DNA of 64,000 nucleotides from Conchocele bisecta (GCA_029237695.1 CM055266.1:119836569-119900568), one strand, 5' to 3'. Shown: positions 10,423-20,415, counted from the stretch's first letter. The notes: generated by a model from the sequence alone, not told the origin. Made by a program: numbers and translations.

Positions 10423-10783
10423 GGAACGCCAAATGTACATAAACTCAAATAATTAATTGGAGTTAGCATTAAATACTTAGAGCCAACTCAACATCATTTG
10501 AAGAACTCTTCTAAATCATTTGGAGCTAGCTCTAAATATTTAATGCTAGCTCTAACAGAGCCAGCAATAATTATTTGAGTTTATGTAGATTCGGCGTTCC
10601 GGTGGATTTACATTTATTGAGCATAGGCTGCATATGCAGCCTATGCTCAATAAATGTAAATCCACCGGAACGCCGAATCTACATAAACTGAAATAATTAA
10701 TGCAAGCTCTAAAATATTGAATGCCAGCTCTAATTATTTAGAGCTATCAATATTTATTTGAGTTTATGTAGATTTGGCGTTCC
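10423..10783. mobile_element. Composite foldback with GGAACGCC ends and nested core
   Basis: Two hairpins share the end GGAACGCC(A/G)AATCTACAT (10423-10600 and 10667-10783). They are separated by a perfect 66-bp palindrome (10601-10666), the M6-type core. The arms hold permuted TTAGAGCTAGC motifs. Confidence 0.8.
10601..10666. repeat. Core palindrome inside the foldback (66 bp, perfect)
   Basis: Reads GGTGGATTTACATTTATTG... to its exact complement, centred on GCATATGC. The same core forms the middle of M6 and occurs alone at 13738-13803. Confidence 0.9.
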
Positions 10784-10809
10784 ATATATCTGGGGCTGTC
10801 TGAATCACT

Positions 10810-11070
10810 ATTGTCTGTTTCACGAAAACTTGCCCCACCTTTACGCCTATTCAAACAGTCTGCAGTCCGCGCCGGCGTAAAATGTTTCACGACGGAAACA
10901 TACACCGGTTTCCTGACAATATGCCACTTCCATTTAGAGCTATCGAATAAACGTATTTCTCGCATAGTAACCGGCGCCTTGACGAAGATATGTTTATGAC
11001 GTATCTTCAGCATTTAGCTGAATGAGATTTTGTCAGGAATCCGGCGCCTCCGTCGACGTGAAACAATTTA
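10810..11070. mobile_element. M14-related foldback
   Basis: GCGCCGGCGTAAAATGTTTC and ACACCGGTTTCC on the left; ATCCGGCGCC and GTCGACGTGAAAC on the right. Same framework as 5464-5699 but without the core palindrome. Confidence 0.5.
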
Positions 11071-11180
11071 TACTGGTATGGGATGCAGCACAAGTGTACT
11101 AGTGTGAGTAGTTCCGGGCATAATATGGCGTTAAATCTGTTAAACTATTTTGCCATGACCAGCTATTCTTTGCACACCAG

Positions 11181-11416
11181 GGGGTCGTTTCACTAAACTT
11201 CGTACGACTAAAATGTTCGTAAGTGCAAATTTAGGATCGTGCCGAAATTTAAATTGATGGATTTACATTTACTTTATTGAGCATAGGCTGCATGCTCAAT
11301 AAATGCAAATCCAATAATTGTTTACAAGAAAACATTGTTAATGTGAAATTTACAGACTATCATAATTTTGCTCTTACGAACATTTTATTCGTACGAAGTT
11401 TAGTGAAACGGCCCCC
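11181..11416. mobile_element. M6 MITE
   Basis: Both ends present. The core is shortened (GAGCATAGGCTGCATGCTC). Confidence 0.85.
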
Positions 11417-11619
11417 AGACAACTAAAAGCTTATGCATGTCTAGACGTCTATAACAGATAGACGGCATAACGTGAACTGTCAAAAATAAAGAATGTGCAC
11501 ATTTATACAACATCATCTTTCTCCAAAAGATGATTTATGCTACATTTATTCTGTCGCTGAAAAATGACCTCAGAACATCAAACTCTGGTCAGAAATGCAT
11601 TTGACGTTTGTCTTATTAC

Positions 11620-11833
11620 ACAGCTGCCTGTGTTAATCTTGCACAGATATCAACGTTTCTGAATATCTATTGGCAATCTGAATTCGCGATCAATCAGTTC
11701 GATTGGCTGATCCTGAGTTGTACCACAACTCAGGCTCAGCCAATCAAGCTGCTTGATTTGAAGCACAATAATGCAACTATATTGAAATAATAAAATAGTT
11801 AACAAATAATGACAAGGTTAGCGCAGGCGGTGG
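11620..11833. mobile_element. M8 MITE
   Basis: Ends CTGCCTGTGTTAATCTTGC and AGGTTAGCGCAGGCGG. The core stem CTGAGTTGTACCACAACTCAG is perfect. Confidence 0.8.
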
Positions 11834-12298
11834 TGTACGACACGTGAAATATGTTTGCTTACAAAATACAGAACTGAAAGCATAACTACAAAATACATCA
11901 CACAACGGAGATAGTATTCCAGAAATTACACATGCCTCGACATGGCAGAAAATGTGATCATTTAATTTTCTACATCTGTATCGGCGACGTCATATTCAGC
12001 TCTAGACGAGGGTCTAGCTACACAGCTATACACACTAATTTCTGTTGCTGGTGGCATGTACACTGTATGATTATAGTATCCCAATACTACTACTACTATA
12101 CTCTCTTATAATTATTATTCACAATTGTAATGTACATGTTCTATTGAGATCATAATGTACTGTATTGTTACATGTATGTTGACGAGACTCCTGATGAAAC
12201 ACTGTAGACAATCATTATTCGAAGAAGTAGACGTGGGACGGACTGTCCGTCCGTACAGGGGATTAATCCACTGTAAACCTAGGTGAATGTTTGTTACA
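11834..12298. other. No gene seen
   Basis: Unique-looking AT-rich sequence. Apart from the mirror copy, nothing matches elsewhere. A (TAC)n-like stretch occurs near 12087. Confidence 0.4.
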
Positions 12299-12518
12299 TA
12301 ACCGCCCGCGTTGATCTTTCCCAAATTATCAACGCTTCCGAACATCTGTTGGCAATGCCAACTCACAATCAAGCAATTTGATTGTCTGAGCCTGAGCTGT
12401 AGCACAGCTCAGGATCAGCCAATCAAGCTGCTTGATTCCAAGCTAAATATTCAAGGATTTTTTTTTTTGAAATAGAGAAATTGACAAGTGCTGGCAAGAT
12501 TAGCGCAAGCAGTAGTGT
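12299..12518. mobile_element. M8 MITE
   Basis: Ends ACCGCCCGCGTTGATC and AGATTAGCGCAAGCAG. The core stem GAGCTGTAGCACAGCTC is perfect. Confidence 0.8.
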
Positions 12519-12531
12519 AGTACAGGTGAAC

Positions 12532-12615
12532 ATATCGATGGTCTAGTAACATAAGGTCGTAACTGCTATGCTAAAGCATAGCAGTTACGACCTTATGTTA
12601 CTAGACCATCGATAT
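12532..12615. repeat. Hairpin H3, 84-bp near-perfect palindrome
   Basis: ATATCGATGGTCTAGTAAC to its complement with no loop; only the two central bases fail to pair. It starts 14 bp after an M8 end. Confidence 0.9.
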
Positions 12616-12751
12616 AGTGCCGTTCAGTTCAGCCGTACATGTATGTGCCTGTATCCTGCGAAGGTATATGAAAACCACATTGTGCTATGTTGCAATATGG
12701 GCCCGGCCGGGAAAAGGGGCCTTACGACGTTCATCCCAATACATACGTATA

Positions 12752-12963
12752 TGTGGCTGTGACTGGAGAAATGGGGCTTATGGAATTTGTGACAAGTGTA
12801 ACCCCTGATTCGGTAGCACTGATAACGATCCATATGTCTTGTTAGAAGCATGACGGGTGTTTCATTGATGGAATGGCGACCAGTGCAGATCCTGATCAGA
12901 CTGTGCGGATGCACAGGCTGATCTGGATCTACACTGGTCGCAATACCTATAAGCCCAATTTCA
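12752..12963. mobile_element. M2 MITE, right end eroded
   Basis: Left TGTGGCTGTGACTGGAGA end intact. The inner hairpin around GATCAGACTGTGCGGATGC is present. The right end is lost after CCTATAAGCCCAATTT. Confidence 0.75.
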
Positions 12964-13147
12964 GTATTAGGGCATTTACTGGTCATCATTCGATCGGGAT
13001 CTACACCGGTCGCAAACGTTATAAGGCATTTTTTCGTTAGTCGGTGGTCCACACATAGCAAACTACGTTCAATATACTGTATAGGCAGTGTCTACAAATA
13101 CAATTGTACATACTGTACATATGATTATAATGTACATACTTACATAA

Positions 13148-13385
13148 TAGAGATACCCCATGCGTAATTTCATGAAATACGTTTACACAATTTACAATAT
13201 TTTCCGTAAATTGTGTCAGAAGTTGACAACATTTTCAGAGTACATGCGGAATTATATTCCGCATTTACTCTGAAAATGTTGTCAACGTCTGACTTTATTT
13301 ATGAAAAATATTGTAAATTTTGTAAACGTATTTCATGAAATTACGCATATGTCCGAAGGTACAAAATCGCATTGCGTATCTCATT
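13148..13385. mobile_element. M10 palindromic element
   Basis: Two near-complementary halves around GGAATTATATTCCGCAT. Terminal GAGATAC replaces the usual GAGACAC. Confidence 0.7.
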
Positions 13386-13737
13386 ATACAGCTATTAGTC
13401 AAACATTCATTCGTTTTAAAACTGATTAGCCTGTTCAACCACAGGGACCGCAAAGACAACATTGTAGATCCAGATGAGACGGTTCGTTACGATGTACAGT
13501 ATTTGTCATACTTCGAGTAAATTGCGATAAACAACGTATAGCCCAGTCTTGAATTGCATTGGTGCGAATCCTTGCTACGGCGATATGAGGGTTGCCTTAT
13601 ATTTTAATTAATGTATATCAAAAGCAGATTTGTGCATATTATGTCAAAATATGTCCCTAAACATACGTATTAAAATGAAAGTAGCAGAGAACAGCCAACT
13701 TTGTGGTAAATTGTTAGGTTATATAGGAAACATAAAT
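13386..13737. other. No gene seen
   Basis: No repeat or coding signal beyond short random open frames. Confidence 0.4.
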
Positions 13738-13803
13738 GTTGGATTTACATTTATTGAGCATAGGCTGCATATGCAGCCTATGCTCAATAAACTGTAAATC
13801 CAA
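13738..13803. repeat. Core palindrome, solo copy
   Basis: The M6-type core stands alone here with no M6 ends, and abuts an M8 fragment. One extra base breaks the right arm (AAACTGTAAATCC). Confidence 0.85.
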
Positions 13804-13804
13804 T

Positions 13805-13868
13805 AAATAGCGTTTCTGAATATCTATTGGCAATGCCAACTCACGATCAAGCAATTTGATTGGTTCCA
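13805..13868. mobile_element. M8 fragment
   Basis: Inner arm only (ATCTATTGGCAATGCCAAC, AAGCAATTTGATTGG). It is truncated on both sides, and the core palindrome sits where its end should be. Confidence 0.6.
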
Positions 13869-14049
13869 GCAGCATGAACACATGCTTTATTAAAATGCGT
13901 AATGAATATTAAAATATCATATAACAATGCATTGATGCAAGTCTAATACGAGCATTACAAAAATAAAAAATAATATGGTCAGAATAAGGCAATGAAAATA
14001 ATAAACTATTGGTCACGATGTTGTGACTAGTCATAATGTAAGATGCGAA

Positions 14050-14287
14050 CGCCTCCGAGTGTCTTGCCTAGAAGGTTATCTAGATCAAGGTATAGGTCAC
14101 AATGAACAGCAGCTATTGACGAAGTTTGGTATGATCCAAATGATCGGATCAGGAGATATTCACTATTATAACGTACATATAAATTGTTGACAGGAAGGTC
14201 AAGGTCACCTAGGTCAAGGTCACCAGAATGACCATCAATGTGACGAAGGTATTGGTGAAGTTTCGTAATGATCTGACTAACGGGTCA
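14050..14287. repeat. Two-unit repeat containing TCAAGGTCA sites
   Basis: Two related ~120-bp units share GAAGTTT(G/C)GTA(A/T)TGATC and GGATCAGG/GGGTCAGG. The perfect motif TCAAGGTCA occurs at 14199-14207 and 14214-14222. That motif is the classical monomer site for FTZ-F1/ERR-type nuclear receptors, but here it is probably just part of the repeat. Confidence 0.5.
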
Positions 14288-14492
14288 GGGGGCCGTTTAA
14301 CTTCGTACGACTAAAATGTTCGTAAGTGCAAAATTAAGTCACATTAACAATGTTTTCTTGTAAACAATTATTGGATTTACATGTATTGAACATAGGCTGC
14401 ATATGCAACCTGTTCTCAATAAATGTAAATTCATCAATTGAAATTTCCAGACGATCCTAAATTTAAATTTTAGTCGTACGAAGTTTAGTGAA
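14288..14492. mobile_element. M6 MITE, internally deleted
   Basis: The left end has lost the TCACTAAAC block (GGGGGCCGTTTAACTTCG). The core is degenerate and the right end reads GTTTAGTGAAGAG. Confidence 0.75.
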
Positions 14493-14700
14493 GAGATATC
14501 CAACATGTGGACGTAACATGTGTGACGCCCACAACACGACGTCGACGATGTCTACGGCGACGCCAGAATTGTAACCGCTACGTCTCGCTGTCCAATAACG
14601 TGAATGAGACAAAAACCACTAAAAAATCAATACAAAACAAAAAGAAACAAAACATGGAATGATATATACTGAACATTGTGTACATAAATAGACGTAAACT

Positions 14701-15244
14701 TACGGAGCCCCGCAGGGGACGTAGACTTTTTTTTATTAATTCGTTCCCACGAAATAACAATTCGTTCCCTCAATTTAACAATTCGTTCCTACGAAATAAC
14801 AATTTGTTCCTGTGGAGGAACAAATTGTTTAATTCGTGGGAACGAATTGCTATATCGTGGGAACGAATTGTTAATTCGAGGGAACGAATTGTTAAATTGA
14901 GGGAACGAATTGTCATTTCGTGGGAACGAATTGTTAATTCGAGGGAACGAATTGTTATATCGTGGGAACGAATTGTTAATTCGAGGGAACGAATTGCTAT
15001 AATCGTGGGAAACGGATTGTTAATTCGAAGGAACGAATTGTTAAATTGAGGGAACGAATTGTTATTTCGTGGGAACGAATTGTTATATCGTGGGAACGAA
15101 TTGTTAATTCGAGGGAACGAATTGCTATATCGTGGGAACGGATTGTTAATTCGAATGGAACGAATTGTTAAATTGAGGGAACGAATTGTTATTTCGTGGG
15201 AACGAATTAATAAAAAAAATCCATGTCTCCTGTGGCGCTCCGTA
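14701..15244. mobile_element. Foldback FB1 with tandem-repeat arms
   Basis: Ends TACGGAGCCCCGCAGGGGAC and the complement-type GTCTCCTGTGGCGCTCCGTA, flanked by a perfect 6-bp duplication TAAACT (14695-14700, 15245-15250). The interior is almost entirely a ~20-bp tandem repeat (GGAACGAATTGTTAATTCGA-like) that reverses orientation at a hinge near 14811-14822. The left arm has about 4 units and the right about 20. Design as in Drosophila FB/Galileo-type foldback elements. No transposase. Confidence 0.85.
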
Positions 15245-15333
15245 TAAACTAACTCTTCAATGAAAATAATGATTAAAAGATAACACTAACACTACAAATC
15301 ACAAATAGACATTTTGGTATCCCCTGAACATTT

Positions 15334-15663
15334 AGCAATCACATTTTGTGATGAACTACGCCACCATGATTTGTTTCATGTAACAGGGCATTTTAATGGA
15401 CCTGGTTGTAACATACCCTGTAGATGACACTTATGGTGGCGTGTCAACTACATGTAGTTTGTTTTCATGTACAGGGCATTTTATGGAGCTGGTTGTAGAA
15501 CCTATACCCTGTTACATGAAAACAAACTTATGGTGGCGTGTGTCATCTACAAAAATGTGATTGTAGAATAACCAGGCTCCATAAAATACCCTGTTACATG
15601 AAAACAAATGTGTGTTAAAACAAACTATGGTGGCGTGTGTGTCATCTACAACATGTGATTGCT
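15334..15663. mobile_element. Foldback FB3 with ~83-bp repeated arms
   Basis: Ends TTAGCAATCACATTTTG and the complement. The interior is built from an ~83-bp unit (ACACGCCACCATAAGTTTG, CATGTAACAGGG, GGAGCCTGGTTGT) in both orientations. This copy has more indels than the mirror at 27986-28296. Confidence 0.75.
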
Positions 15664-16277
15664 AAGTCGGCTTAATGCACCTTATAAGTCGTAATAACTA
15701 CTTAAGTATAGCGTCACGAAGACCTAACAAATGAGCAAGACGGTTTCTATTGTCCGTTTCACTAAAACACTTCCCAACTTTACGGTTACTATAAACAATG
15801 AAAACACGCTTTGTTTTCGAAATTATTAAATTTTAGCAAAATTTAAGAATGAGCCTTCTTTTTATTTCATGACATTTGATCCAATATCGACTTTATTGCA
15901 AACTATTTCCCAATTTCCCATGATTTAGCATGTCTATGGGGATGCGATATTTTCAAAATTAAAGTTTTGTGTTGTTTCTTAGTTAGATCATTTCCAAGCT
16001 ATCTAGCCAGGTTTCGGCGGAATCAATTTCCAAAATGTTTCATTTTTTTTTACTCCTCCCACAGCTCCTCCACCTCCTTTTCCCCAACCCCCTTAATTCC
16101 CATAGACAAATAATTTTTTTTTTTTTTGGGTGAAAATCCTGGTATCGTCATGTATGTTCAATTAAACCACTTTAACACAGGGCAATGATGAAAACACACT
16201 TTTTTTCTAAATTTATTCTCTCCAAAAATCTGAGAAAAAAAAACAGCAGTCCTAGTATCGTCATATACATGATATAG
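15664..16277. other. No gene; homopolymer-rich sequence with an M4 unit
   Basis: Contains poly-T/poly-A tracts. An M4 unit (TTCAATTAAACCACTTT) is at about 16147-16250. Open frames here differ between the two A copies because of homopolymer indels. Confidence 0.5.
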
Positions 16278-16418
16278 AGAATAGTAGGTTAGTGCCGTGA
16301 ATGGGAAAAAAATATCTGGCAAGGCTCAGGAAACGGGATGGCGGGGCTCTGCCGAGCACATCCCGTTTCCGTGCCGCGCCAGATATTTTTCCCATTCACG
16401 GCACTAACCTACTATTCT
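16278..16418. mobile_element. M12 hairpin module
   Basis: M12 hairpins run from AGAATAGTAGGTTAGTGCC to the complement. They have an ATATCTGGC step and a GC-rich inner part (GGAAACGGGATG, CTCTGCCGAGC). The two inner arms are asymmetric (GGCAAGGCTCAG vs GCGCGGCACGG), giving a cruciform with a bulge. Confidence 0.85.
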
Positions 16419-16420
16419 AC

Positions 16421-16573
16421 TTATCCCGTCAACATTACAAATAGCGTTAAAATGCAAAAAATGACCCCAGCCGCATCTTCAAATCGTATTGACAGGATAT
16501 CAAAAACGTTTCACGGCACCGTGTTTCACGGCACCGTGTTTCACGGCACATACACACTGTGTTGACGGGATAA
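16421..16573. mobile_element. M12 partner module (TTATCCCGTCAACA)
   Basis: A second inverted repeat always found beside the M12 hairpin: TTATCCCGTCAACA...TGTTGACGGGATAA. It contains GTTTCACGGCACCGTG motifs (three GTTTCACGGCAC copies here) and GGATATCAAAAACG. Confidence 0.8.
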
Positions 16574-16576
16574 ATT

Positions 16577-16680
16577 CAATTAAACCACTTCACACAGGGC
16601 CACGATGAAAACAAAGCATTTAAAAAAAAAAGAAATTGTAGTATTTTTTCCAAAAAATCCTGACATGCCCTATTAACCAA
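16577..16680. repeat. M4 dispersed repeat
   Basis: TTCAATTAAACCACTTCACACAGGG followed by A-rich sequence, as at 983-1145. Confidence 0.5.
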
Positions 16681-16683
16681 CCT

Positions 16684-16988
16684 GTATCCTATTTCACCAA
16701 CATTGCAAAGTATGCTTATCTAGCAAAGTATACTTTGAGGGAGAAATTTTCAATTTAAGGATAAATTTAATAATTTTTATTATACTAAATTTATTACATT
16801 ATCACAGCCATTTTGGCTGTGATAATGTAATAAATTCAGTATAATAATTCTGCATACTTTTAATCATCAAATATATGCAGGTGTTAGTTCTATATGAAAT
16901 AATGCATTTCGGGAAAAATAAATGATTACTCCCTCGAAGTATACTTTGCTAGATAAGTATACTTTGCCATTTTGATGAAATCGGCTAC
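16684..16988. mobile_element. M5 MITE
   Basis: Complete apart from one changed base in the left end (GTATCC). Confidence 0.85.
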
Positions 16989-17005
16989 TGCGCTAAACCA
17001 CTTCA

Positions 17006-17259
17006 CGGTATATCAAGCCATTTTATTTTAGAAGACCAAATATTTTAAAATTCGCACAGCTATTTGAGAAAAAATCTGGAAAGCAATTAAGAAATTTAGC
17101 TATTTTTATAAGAAATGCTTTATGGTTATAATGACTAGTGAGCTTATACATATGCATTTTGTATTTTTACCCATCGTTGTATTATGTAATCTATTGTATA
17201 CCTCGTGTGTCACGTATGTGGCTTAGAGTGAATAAAATGTATTGTATTGTATTGTATTC
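17006..17259 (+). mobile_element. LINE 3' end fragment with (TATTG)n tail
   Basis: Matches the 3' untranslated end of the LINE at 23149-24402 (AAGACCAAATATTTTAAAATTC through GAATAAAATGTATTG) and ends in TATTG repeats. It is strongly 5'-truncated. The contig boundaries at 17283 and 46214 lie just past its tail. Confidence 0.85.
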
Positions 17260-17402
17260 TCAGAAATATACAAGCTTTCATATGAAATATTTTAAACGCA
17301 TCTCTTAATTCTCCTTGTGACCGCCATTGGAGAATCTCACTAAGAATCGTCACACCAAATATGTCATAGAACAAAAGCTCTAAAATGCTGAGCTACACCA
17401 GC

Positions 17403-17856
17403 GGCCCATTTCACTAAACTTCGCACGATAAAAAAATGTTCGTACGAATATTTCTATAAATTCATTTCACGCATTAACGTGGTTAATTAACCATTAGACC
17501 GCTACACACAACATTGTCGTCTGCTGTTGCTTTTATATATTGCCATATTTCTCAATAAAAACATGGTTTGACAGCACTTCAGAATCATTTCCAATGAAAA
17601 TGATTCTAAAATGCTGTCAAAGCATTGTTGTAAAGTATTCTAAAGTGCTGTCAAAGCACGTTTTTGATGATAAAAATGTAAAATAGAAAATAAACAGCAG
17701 ACGACAAAAAATTAAGATAGCGGTGTAAGGGTTAATGCCGCCATTTTCCACCTACATGGGGCATTAAATCTGAACAACTCCACCAAAGATTTCTCAAACT
17801 CATTTTAGTTTTGCACTTACGAACTTCGTAGTCGTACGAAGTTTAGTGAAACGGGC
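17403..17856. mobile_element. M6-ended element interrupted by M7
   Basis: GGCCCATTTCACTAAACTTCG on the left and CGAAGTTTAGTGAAACGGGC on the right, but the interior is not the usual core. An M7 copy (17487-17735) sits inside. Either a larger M6 relative or an M6 hit by a later insertion. Confidence 0.65.
17487..17735. mobile_element. M7 MITE
   Basis: TTAACCATTAGACCGCTAC to GCGGTGTAAGGGTTAA with GTCGTCTGCTG inner arms and a CAGAATCATTT palindrome. Confidence 0.8.
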
Positions 17857-18007
17857 ACAAGGTTACTTACACAAAATGCCATATTGTATATATCATGACA
17901 CGTGTTTCGTTTGAAACGTCTGACGGAAACGCTTCAAATAGTGGTAACCGTAAAATGATATACTTTGAATAAGAAAAATAGTACAGGTGCCAGAAAAAAG
18001 ATCACCA

Positions 18008-18176
18008 GGGCCCGGTTGTTCAAAACACCAGTTAGCTTAACGGACTGTTAAATCCTTAACGGACTGTTAAATCCTTAACTGAATGGTTAAAATCTATGTT
18101 AAAACAGAGATTTTAACCATTCAGTTAAGGATTTAACAGTCCGTTAAGCTAACGGATGTTTTGAACAACCGGGCCC
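18008..18176. mobile_element. M9 foldback
   Basis: Both GGGCCCGGTTGTTCAAAAC ends are present. The left arm has a duplicated TTAACGGACTGTTAAATCC block. Confidence 0.85.
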
Positions 18177-18311
18177 TGATGGTTTAGTTTCTACTACACT
18201 TATACTGGAGGCGATACGTTTTTTCGATATTTTTCAGTTTCCTGTGAAAAACCCAAAGAAAACCAGATTTACTGTCTTCTCCAGCAACCTGTACGCCAAT
18301 CTACGTTGTAT

Positions 18312-18525
18312 GTTAACCCTAAACACGCGGGAAACGTAACTTATCGTCTGATGTTATTTTTGTTTTGTCTTGTTTCTAAATGTAAACATGATTTGACAAT
18401 ACTTTAGAATCATTTCCAACGGAAATGATTCTAAAGTGTTGTCAAACCATGCTTTTGATGAGAGAAAATGCAAAATAAAAAATAAACAGCAGACGACAAT
18501 TGTAATTGCGCGGTGTAACCGTTAA
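18312..18525. mobile_element. M7 MITE abutting the claudin-like exon
   Basis: TTAACCCTAAACACGCGGG to GCGCGGTGTAACCGTTAAT. Its right end supplies the bases that read as the stop codon of the exon on the minus strand. Confidence 0.75.
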
Positions 18526-18713
18526 TCCTGGTATTTCCGGCCATGCAGCCGTACACGACTGACGTAAACATGGCGGAACCTGTCGCTCCTTACGGCCACC
18601 CCAAAATGACCAGCCAAACCGACCAGTGGTCACATAGTCCCAGTCCATCTTAAGGTCCCACTCGTCTGCCGCCTTGATCCCGAATATGGCGATGCCAACC
18701 CCCATCGTTAGAC
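18522..18713 (-). pseudogene. Claudin-like terminal exon, frameshifted copy
   Basis: Same exon as 47452-47642 and 44222-44412 but with three single-base length changes: a missing C in GGCCATG, an extra T in CTCCTTACGG and an extra C in CCACCCCAAAA. These break the frame within the fourth membrane segment. Since the other two copies are intact and agree, this may be uncorrected sequencing error and not a real null allele. The splice acceptor (TTTTCAG) is intact. Confidence 0.6.
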
Positions 18714-18752
18714 CTGAAAACAAGACCGAACAACACGGTTATTAACGGTTAC

Positions 18753-20399
18753 TACGGAGCGCCAAGTGGGACATGGCTCAATTTTGTCAACAAAATTCAT
18801 TTTTGTGCACAAAATTCAATTATGTGTCACAAAATTCACTTTTGTGCCACAAAACGATCTCAATTCTGTGTCACAAAATTCAATTCTGTGTCACAAAATT
18901 CACTTCGTGCCACAAAATTCACTTTTGTGTAACAAAATTCAATTCTGTGTCACACAATTCAATTCTGTGTCACAAAATTCAATTCTGTGTCACAAAATTC
19001 AATTCTGTCAATTATGTGTAACAAAATTCAATTCCTGCACACGCATGTAAGGGGGGGGAAGAAAGGACTACCATTGGTCAGATACTGCACTGAGAAATGG
19101 GTCGCGGTCGCCGATCTACACATTCAATGTCGATGATTCATTTCTCATTCTGCCGATGATTCATTTCTCATTCTGCCATTTTGCTTCAACTATCTCCAAA
19201 CAGTCAAACGTTGACAAACCCATTCGTATTTAAACTCATTTGCGTTATAATTGTACACATAATTCATGTACATGTAGATCTCCCGCGAGTACTGACGTCA
19301 TGTATTGTGTATCGCAAGTACATCTGCCCCAGTTAAATCAATAATACACGCGCTGTGGCCTGTGTTCTGACTGCTGTCTGTGTTTATAAACAGAATGTGT
19401 GTATTGGGCCATTTGAGGAAACCATTTGTAGTATTTGTGTAGATACCATGGATACTAAGATGGTGTATACTGTAAATAATGCATGTAGACACATAGTTGC
19501 GAACACGTAACTTCGCAACTAGTAGACACAGATCCAATACCATTTGTTTCACAAGGTTAGATCTACTGTTAGAATACGACGTCATCTAATTTCATTTTCG
19601 AGCATAAAACGTTACCTGATAAATAGAATACCAGGCCAGTGTATTTTAATACATGTATCAAGTTTATCAGGCTCGGCTCGGAAACGGTAGGAATTCCTCG
19701 GCAAGCCTCGTAATTCCTACGCGTTTCCTAGCCTTGCCTGATAAACTTGATATCAAAATACACTAGCCTGGTATTCTCTATATATGGGCATGCTCTCAGG
19801 TCTAGCTATGTCCCGGCTACTTTATGTTTGACCCTGTTTACATAATTGAGGGAAAATTCTGAATATTTTTCTTATTTCTCCTTCAAAGTATATATGCTTA
19901 TATGGTGTGACCACTCATTTGTAATCATAATATAACCAAAATAACTGTCCATAAAGAAGTATAATATTGATATATTGGGTTATATTTTCGCATTGAAATA
20001 TTTAAACCTGCAAGTGTACTCCACCATCTAGTAAAATGGACTAAGACCGATCTCAACCAATCAACGTAGAGATGATATAGACTATCCTACGCAAACTAAT
20101 TTTTGTGGACAAAAATGAATTCTGTCCACAAAACAAAATGAATTTTCTTCACAAAACTCAATTCTGTCTTACAAAATTGAATCCTTTATAACAAAAATCA
20201 AAAATGAATTTTTGTATACGAGACGTATGCAGAATTGAATTTTGTGACACAGAATTGAATTTTATGACACAGAATTGACAGAATTGAATTTTGTGACACA
20301 GAATTGAATTTTGTGACACAGAATTGAATTTTGTAATTTTTAGTGTTACAAAACTCAATTTTGTACACATAATTAACCTGTCCTGCATGGCGCCCCGTA
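18753..20399. mobile_element. Foldback FB2 with 20-bp repeat arms (1.65 kb)
   Basis: Ends TACGGAGCGCCAAGTGGGAC and a complement-type GGCGCCCCGTA, flanked by a 5-bp duplication GTTAC (18748-18752, 20400-20404). The left arm (about 18776-19045) is a 20-bp tandem repeat (CACAAAATTCAATTCTGTGT). The right arm (about 20100-20370) is the same repeat inverted. About 1 kb of non-repetitive sequence with an M12-like hairpin lies between. No transposase seen. Shares its terminus with FB1. Confidence 0.85.
19625..19777. mobile_element. M12b hairpin (AGAATACCAGGCC)
   Basis: Hairpin with the M12 plan but different sequence. AGAATACCAGGCCAGTGTA ends, a TCAAGTTTATCAGGC step, then a GC-rich asymmetric inside (CGGAAACGGTAGG, CCTCGGCAAGCCTCG). 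It is preceded by TGATAAAT, as M12 is by GGATAAAT. It lies inside FB2. Confidence 0.75.
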
Positions 20400-20415
20400 G
20401 TTACAATGATGAATA

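Larger units (their letters stand above)
1..17301 (+). repeat. Segment A, copy 1 (large duplicated segment)
   Basis: This whole stretch recurs as a reverse complement at 26376-43676. Every element from the hairpin at 247 to the LINE tail at 17257 reappears in mirrored order. Differences seen by eye are scattered substitutions, small indels, and repeat-number changes (for example FB1 is 544 bp here and about 604 bp in the mirror). The segment holds no convincing host gene. It is a mosaic of MITEs, foldbacks and microsatellites. Position 1 already lies inside the edge of an M1 element, so the segment continues to the left of the window. Confidence 0.95.

Noticed and set aside
18766..19050. Open frames with repeated QNSILCHKI-type peptides
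   Set aside because: They translate the 20-bp repeat arm of FB2. The same peptide appears in all frames and in the inverted arm.
18753..20399. FB2 as an LTR retrotransposon
   Set aside because: The terminal repeats are inverted, not direct, and there is no primer-binding site or coding region.
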